A stretch of 64,000 nucleotides of DNA, taken from contig QVRM01005655.1 of the NCBI GenBank assembly GCA_003439945.1, positions 62,001 to 126,000 of the forward strand, written 5' to 3'. The notes under the pieces were generated by a model. That model was not told where the DNA came from. It saw only the letters and a program-made list of their open reading frames with translations, and did not search any database. This document shows positions 58,265 to 64,000 of this stretch, in pieces. The stretch's first letter is position 1. Each line of letters starts with the position of its first letter. The stretch comes from Dermanyssus gallinae (lineage: Eukaryota; Arthropoda; Arachnida; Mesostigmata; Dermanyssidae). A program made the position numbers and the translations under genes.

Positions 58265-58505
58265 AACGGTGACGACGGACGACAATCACAACAATAACAA
58301 CAACCACAACAACAACAACAACAACGACAACGACAATAACGACAACAACGACGACAACAACAACGACAACAACAAACAGAACAACAACAACAACAGAGGG
58401 GCAAAACCAAGGCTAGAGTACTGTCGAGACGTGACGTTAACGCCGGTACAGCTGTTGTTATTGTTGTTGCTGCTGCTGCTGCTGCTGCAGTTGTTGTTGT
58501 TTCTA
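58265..58505. repeat. Complementary trinucleotide repeats that can pair
   Basis: A CAA/CGA tract (58265-58400) is followed after about 50 bp by a GTT/GCT tract (58450-58505). The two are reverse complements in large part, so a hairpin with a loop of about 50 nt is possible. Confidence 0.8.
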
Positions 58506-59229
58506 GCGTCGTCGTTGCTACCGGTGTCAATGACGCAACTATGGAAACAACTATACGACGACAACAACAGCAGTAGCAGCCTGCGCCCTAGTGGCGGCAG
58601 CAGCGTCAGCAGCTGCCGCTGCAGCTGTGATGGCCGGCGTAACCGCTGGCGTAGTTGGGACCGTTTACGGCGCGGCGCTGCGCGCGTAGAGAGTAGGCGG
58701 TCCCCAGGGCCTAGAGGTGCCAGGCCCCAGCCGGCCTTGCAGGGGAGCCGCGGCGGACGCAGCTGCGGTGCCCGAACTCGAACCGCCCGCGGTGGGTGCG
58801 AACTCGAACCGTCGGCCCCACTGCGGCGCGCTGGACACCGGCTGCCCACTACGCCGCAAACGACGGGGTCAAGGCCTAATCAATTGAAGCTCTGCCCTCT
58901 CTTTTGAGCTCGCGGCTCAGAACTGCTCTTAAACAAAGCCGACACACAAGCTGGTCAGATAGACAACACTACAGGCCAGTGAGGAGGACTAGAGCGTTTA
59001 GAGCGGATTTCAGCTGGTCTCCAAGTCGAGCGAGTTTACCGTCCGCGGGATACGTAGGACGGACTCGGCGTTGACTCGTTCACGTCGTGCACACGTTTTC
59101 CAAACGGAACAGTGAGAGACGTAGTGGGAACGATAGCGGTAACAGCAGCATCCGAAGCGGCAGGGGAGGCGTAACGTGTGACTTCAGCACATCACTCCTC
59201 AGTGAGAGGTGATAGACCAAACCGACGGG
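58506..59229 (+). promoter_or_regulatory. GC-rich, CpG-dense segment upstream of the LIM gene
   Basis: GC content rises sharply (about 58540-58860), unlike the rest of the window, and ends 370 bp before the LIM start codon. It is a candidate promoter or 5' untranslated exon region. No TATA box or initiator could be fixed. Open frames of 187 to 212 codons cross it on both strands, but they are low-complexity by-products. Confidence 0.4.
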
Positions 59230-61016
59230 ATGAGCGACACGTGCCCAGGCTGCAGGAAGAAGTTGTCGGGGCAGACGGTGACGGCGCTCAAGAAGAACTG
59301 GCATCCGGGCTGTTTCGTGTGCGGAAAATGCGCCCAGAGCCTGGTTGGCCAGGTCGAGTTCATGGAGCAGGCGAGCAAGCCGTACTGCAAAGAGTGCTAC
59401 CATAACGTTTTCTCGCCAAAGTGAGTTCGACACGATTTCCATGTACGATAGCGGAAATCGTGACACGTGAAACTAGAGACAGAGAGAGAGAGAACTTTTG
59501 TTTTTAGCAAAATGTATCCTTAACAAGGAGTCCTCGACTGCAGGCTATACGAGTATAGTGCTGTCAGGGCTTTGACGGAAAAGATGACCGTAACTTGGTT
59601 TGTTCCCAAAAGCAAACACAATCGTAACGGTATCAGTCGCGGCGCGAGTCTGCCGAGTAGATATTCGAGTCTGTTATGCCTGCTAAGTTTAGCGTTAACT
59701 AACGATCTACAATTTGTGTACGGTTTTTTAAACCTTTTTACGAACGACATAGCGTATTATTACGTGTGTTACGGCGATGCAACTGATATCACTAACTTTG
59801 TTACGTCACCGATTATAGGCAAATCTTTCGCGCTCAACACTACCTTGCTTACCGCAAGCTAGTGTTGAGCTATTCGCCTGTAGTTATTGGTGATACTAAT
59901 GCAAGAGTCCTGGGAGAATATAGGACCTGTCGCCGAATAGACAACCAGTTATCGCATATATATATATATATATATATATGACAAAGGTAAGGTTCGCTTT
60001 GACGCACCTATGGTAGGCGCGTGAAGAGACCGCGATCGTTAGATAAGCATCAAACAATTCGTTATCTTGTCTATTTAATAAGGAGAACACACACACACAC
60101 ACGATTCATCCCGAACGCAGAGCGGCCGCAGTAATCAACCTAATGCGGATGGAACTGACCCAACTAAGATGCAGGAGGCCACTCAAGATGCCCGAACCAA
60201 GCACATACTGATATAGGTTGCCCTCTTGCCAAGAGCTTGCAAGGTAGTAGCCGAAACGGCGCTTTATTAGCGCTAAAACCTACTGGTCGAGAGCTGTAGA
60301 TGTTTTCACCTGCATGGTTTCTAGACAACGTCCAGCCAAGCCCATAGTGACGCTTGGCTCTCAGCTCACATTGAATCACCCACCTCACGGGCAATTACTA
60401 CTGCTATGCTATCACCAAAACGGTGACTCGTGTTTCGGATACGTCAACAAGTGTTGAAAAAAGTTCGGACGTTTGCTACAAATAAGCTGTAGTAGCTGAC
60501 CAACTGAGAATGAATGCTCGTTTATAGCAGATGAGAAGGAGGTGCATTTGTCATGAAACGATTGTATACCTACGGGACGTAACACGCAGTCAATATAACG
60601 GAGTCTGGCCATTAGTATAATACGTTCCCATACTATTGGCTGAGAGAGACCCCGCGTTACCCAACATGATTAATAATGATTATTAATGTTTAGTGCTGAC
60701 GGGACACCGGTATTACAGTACGTAGTAATGCCCGTCGCGTTCAGTTCTGACATCGCTTGCAGTATTTATTATATGGGTACGCGTGTGTGTTCTTCTTATG
60801 TTCATGTATGCATTTCTGTTGTTCTTTTGGGTTCGCTCCAGGTGCGCACTTTGCAACGACTCGATCAAGGCCAAATGCGTGATGGCAATGAACAAGAACT
60901 GGCATCCAGAACACTTCCAGTGCGCGAAGTGCTCGAGGGCCATCGATGTGGAGAGCAAGTTCAAGATTGCCCAGAACAGGCCGTACCATGCCGAGTGCGA
61001 GTGTGAGGTCGCTTAA
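59230..61016 (+). CDS. Two-LIM-domain protein
   Basis: Two exons, 59230-59420 and 60842-61016, are joined over a 1421-bp intron with donor AAA|GTGAGT and acceptor CGCTCCAG|G. The junction restores a lysine codon (SP-K-CALC). The product has 121 residues. LIM 1 uses C5, C8, H25, C28, C31, C34, C53, C56; LIM 2 uses C65, C68, H85, H88, C91, C94, H113, C116. Spacings are C-x2-C-x16-H-x2-C/H-x2-C-x2-C-x18-C/H-x2-C, all canonical zinc ligands. LIM domains are zinc-binding protein-interaction modules, often at focal adhesions, cytoskeleton or in nuclear complexes. NWHPGCFVC and NWHPEHFQC are typical of paxillin/PINCH-like LIMs, but the exact orthologue is not recognised. The start MSDTCPGC is preferred over an ATG at 59209 because its context (GGGATGA) is closer to the domain. 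Other isoforms or further exons are possible. Confidence 0.85.
59421..60841 (+). other. Intron of the LIM gene
   Basis: GTGAGT ... CAG intron of 1421 bp. It contains an AT microsatellite (59956-59979) and an AC microsatellite (about 60089-60103). No gene was recognised inside. Confidence 0.8.
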
Positions 61017-62195
61017 TTACCAACTGATCAATGATGGCCATGACGAAGGTGCTGTTCTTGGTCCCGGTTGGCTGGCTAAAGGAACGACGTGGCTAACCTC
61101 GTTGGAGAGACAGTAACAACCGCACCGACGACGACGACAACAACAACAACATTATCATCATTCACCTTCCTGCAACAGAATCAAACACCTTCCTTCTCGG
61201 CAAACGGGAATCATATGAAAGGCGGATCCCTAGGCAGTTACGTATATCTGCATCTCTCTGGCCATACCTAAGCTTCTCAGCGAGTAAACATTACGTACAA
61301 GACACGAAACGGCGAAGCAAGAACTATCTAAGGAGGTGCTAACTCTCTAGAGGAGGAAAATGAGGTGTTAGCATATCGATTAAGGAAAAAACCTGGCCTA
61401 TACAGTCTGTCATTGGCAATTTTCCTTCGGTCGCACACTGCGCACCTAAAAGAGCTAGCTGCCAGATCGGCAAGGCCTCATCAAGACTCGGCAAGACCCC
61501 ATCACAACCAAGTGGAAATACAACGAGCAAGTGGCAACCGACATCGATTAATTATCCGACTTCCGAACCAAGCTGCTTCATCTATTTCGCCCGCCTCGTA
61601 ACAACAACAAACCTATCGAAATACATTTGAGTTATTCGTTTTTCCTGTAAACGGTGCAACTGTGCTGCGCCAGCAGATGTTTGCGCAGAACGTTACATGA
61701 CGATGGTGACGGTGATTTTAGTTTTATGAACGATCATGTTCCAAGAGGCCAACCACCGCACAACAGCGACCATGAACTATTATTGTAAGGATATCGAATA
61801 TCCCTCGATCAGCCTTGAGCTAAATCCAAAGCTGTGTCAAATACATTTAGCGCTAATTATCGCTACCAAAACGTGTTTTATCTATATGTAGATGTAGAAA
61901 GCTACTCAGTTCTGAAATCTGCTTCATGGCTGAGATAGAGTTGTGTGTAGTGTTAATGTCGTAATGTCGGTATATGTGATTTTGATCACACCCTCTGTGA
62001 TATGCACCAGGGATGCGTCGCCGCAGAGTATTTCCTGTCGATTTTTAGAGCAACAGCGGCTAAAACAGGTACGTAATCTTATATATATATATATATATAT
62101 CGTCATCGGGTTCTCGTACTGGATTTATATAGGCTTTCCCCAGCAGAGGTATGTAGCAGCAGGGCAATGACAACCACGTCAAACAAATACAACCA
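61017..62195 (+). other. Downstream region of the LIM gene
   Basis: Probable 3' untranslated and intergenic sequence. An ACA-rich stretch lies at 61120-61152 and an AT microsatellite at 62080-62100. A polyadenylation signal could not be placed with confidence. Confidence 0.4.
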
Positions 62196-62199
62196 GCAA

Positions 62200-62302
62200 G
62201 GCCGGGGCTCGAACCTGCGATTGTTTTGCTAACCGGAGTTGCCATGGCAACGCCCCGTTTCAAATGGTGCGTTAGCCGCCTAAGCCACCGCCGCTACTAA
62301 CC
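62200..62302 (-). repeat. tRNA-derived SINE head, family 3
   Basis: On the minus strand: A box-like GGTGGCTTAGGCGGC, then CTAACGCACC and GGGGCGTTGCCATGGC, then the B box GGTTCGAGCCC. It matches 32280-32362. The tRNA-like fold is imperfect and no target duplication was seen. Confidence 0.65.
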
Positions 62303-64000
62303 TCTATTTCTTATTTTATGTATGCAAAGTTTTAACACGACGTGACTATAACGTGCAATGCACTAAATTATATCGCTTTGAATCGGCATACCTAAAAAAA
62401 GGCCAAGATTTACTAGCAAAAAAAGATTTAAAATTTGCACATTCTCGAACATACATACATCGAACATTATATAGCTAATGTGACCGAGTTGTCTTTGATT
62501 GGTAGCGTCAAGAAAGATAGATATTCGTTTGAGTCAGCTTTTATCTGTAAGTGCAATACTCACTTCATCAGACAGTGGACCACACCCCAGACATCGAGGC
62601 TGCCTAACCATACAGATGAGAATGAGTCAGTCTAACAGCTGCGATGACTCAAACACCACAGCTGTTACCGATCTCGCCGCTGAGAGAGCACAGTGCTCTC
62701 CAGTTCACTGAGATGTAGCATGAATGTCGTTCGTGAGAAATGAACTCTCATCCCGAACGTGCAAGGAGGAGTTTACAAACTGTACGCACTAGCAAAAACA
62801 ACAGACATTGCTGCCGACGCTGAAGATCGAGAAGGCTACTTCTATTTTTCCTACTGAACAGGATCCTACCTGCTCAGCGCCTGCAGAGGCGGCTTCATCC
62901 TAGTCCTGGCCTGTGGAGGTCAACAGAATGCCGATGATTGCATCTACGTCTTTTCAAAGCTCTTCATTGTTCAGAGATTGCGTAACCACGTGTGCCACTT
63001 GCTACAGTACTATGTATGTAATCAGACATCAGCAGCTGCACAGACCTTTTCCTCGTCTAGATCACGATCTAGATAGACACGGCGTGATTCATCGGTAGAT
63101 ATGAAGCCCACTTAAAACGAGTTAGCTAAGCGGTTAGTCAACATCTGGCCATAAGCATTTGCTATATACATAAAGCTGCCCCATCCTGACACATAAACAA
63201 TGACAGGCATTTCGTCTATTTATTCACGTCTTATTACAGCGCCTATGCACTGGACCTTGGACCTTACGCGCCTAAACAACTCATAGCAAAACTATCTGAC
63301 CTTCCGCCTGCTGTCCGCCTGTTATGTCCGATCAGTCGCCTGTTTATCACACTCAAGCTACGAGTGTGATACATATAACCGCCTTGTTTGACGGGTTTAT
63401 ACATAGACCTCAAGGCAGGGGGGGGGGGGGGTCCCGCGGACTAAACGTCTCAGCCCCTAACCCTATGCGATTATCTTCGGTACGGTAGCGATGGACATTA
63501 CTTCTTCAAGCTTTGCTGAACATGATTCTAGGTATAATCAAACCCACGAATCCATCAAATTCTACCTTGGGCCAAATCTACCTGGACTTCGCGAACCCTG
63601 GACTTGGAATGTTAAGGCGCTAGAGTGAGCGCGACGACCGGTGGCTCTGACACTATGAATCGTGGGTTTGATCCCGGCGCGTAGCAAGCTGTCTTAAGAG
63701 ACGCTGACCTGCAGCGAGTTTCAACGTTTTGAAACGGTATTCCGGGCGTTACTTGAGACGGATCCTCTCACAGCCCATCCGGAACGGGACAAACGGGAGA
63801 AAGCTGATTTGGAGGTGAAGTAATCAATCTTGCAGATCTAGACAAAACACAAGCAGGAACGTGAGCACAAATGAGGCCGGAAGCTCTGAAAGAAGGCCTG
63901 ACCGATTAGGAAACGACAGCAAAACGTGTCAAAGGACCTTCAAGGGAGACAGACCAGACGGACGGGCGAGATATATGACGGTGTAAGCAACAGAGTTCAT
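62303..64000. other. Region without recognisable gene
   Basis: Short frames only. A G14 run lies at 63418-63431. A tRNA-like stretch at about 63600-63680 (GGTGGCTCTGACACTATGAA with a B-box-like GGTTTGATCCC) may be a further SINE head, at low confidence. Confidence 0.4.

Noticed and set aside
58269..58907. 212-codon plus-strand frame with an Asn-rich start and an Arg-rich end, and a 187-codon minus-strand frame opposite it
   Set aside because: Trinucleotide repeat followed by GC-rich DNA; open frames are expected on several strands. No domain and no splice context.

Overview
The window is eukaryotic nuclear DNA. It has GT-AG introns, many non-LTR retrotransposon (LINE) remnants of at least three families, Tc1/mariner DNA transposons with TA target sites, three tRNA-derived SINE-like families, AT microsatellites and few, short host exons. 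The receptor-like genes and the transposon mix suggest an arthropod, perhaps a mite or tick; this is an inference with low confidence, because no taxon-diagnostic gene is present.

Layout. 0.5-5.75 kb is a LINE graveyard. About 4.3-29.97 kb is a tandem triplication with units of roughly 8.3-8.9 kb. Each unit carries a LINE remnant at its left end and, on the minus strand, a two-exon membrane-protein gene with the topology of a divergent ionotropic receptor (IR). Units 2 and 3 are almost identical and share a second retroelement inserted into the LINE. About 30-35.35 kb holds SINEs and LINE debris. 36-36.95 kb is another LINE fragment. About 37.06-48.24 kb is an older, more diverged duplicate of the whole region, with a fourth, broken IR copy whose intron received a mariner element. 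A Tc1-like element with very long inverted termini lies at 48.5-50.1 kb. 50-54 kb is mostly empty. 54-55.9 kb holds two adjacent minus-strand LINE fragments. 57.8-58.5 kb is trinucleotide-repeat rich, followed by a GC-rich segment and the one clear conserved host gene, a two-exon, two-LIM-domain protein (59.2-61.0 kb).

The most interesting part is the receptor array. All four copies, including the old one, carry the same in-frame TGA (TGA-C context) in the middle of the second exon. The reading frame on both sides of the stop stays strongly conserved between the old and young copies, while the introns and flanks have drifted. Readthrough, removal in a very short intron, recent gene conversion and an ancestral pseudogene are the competing explanations. 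Each copy also carries its own lesion: none other in copy 1, a 68-codon in-frame deletion in copy 2, a 1-nt deletion in copy 3, and several frameshifts and deletions in copy 4.

All coordinates of degenerate elements are approximate. Family assignments rest on motif recognition by eye; no database search was possible.
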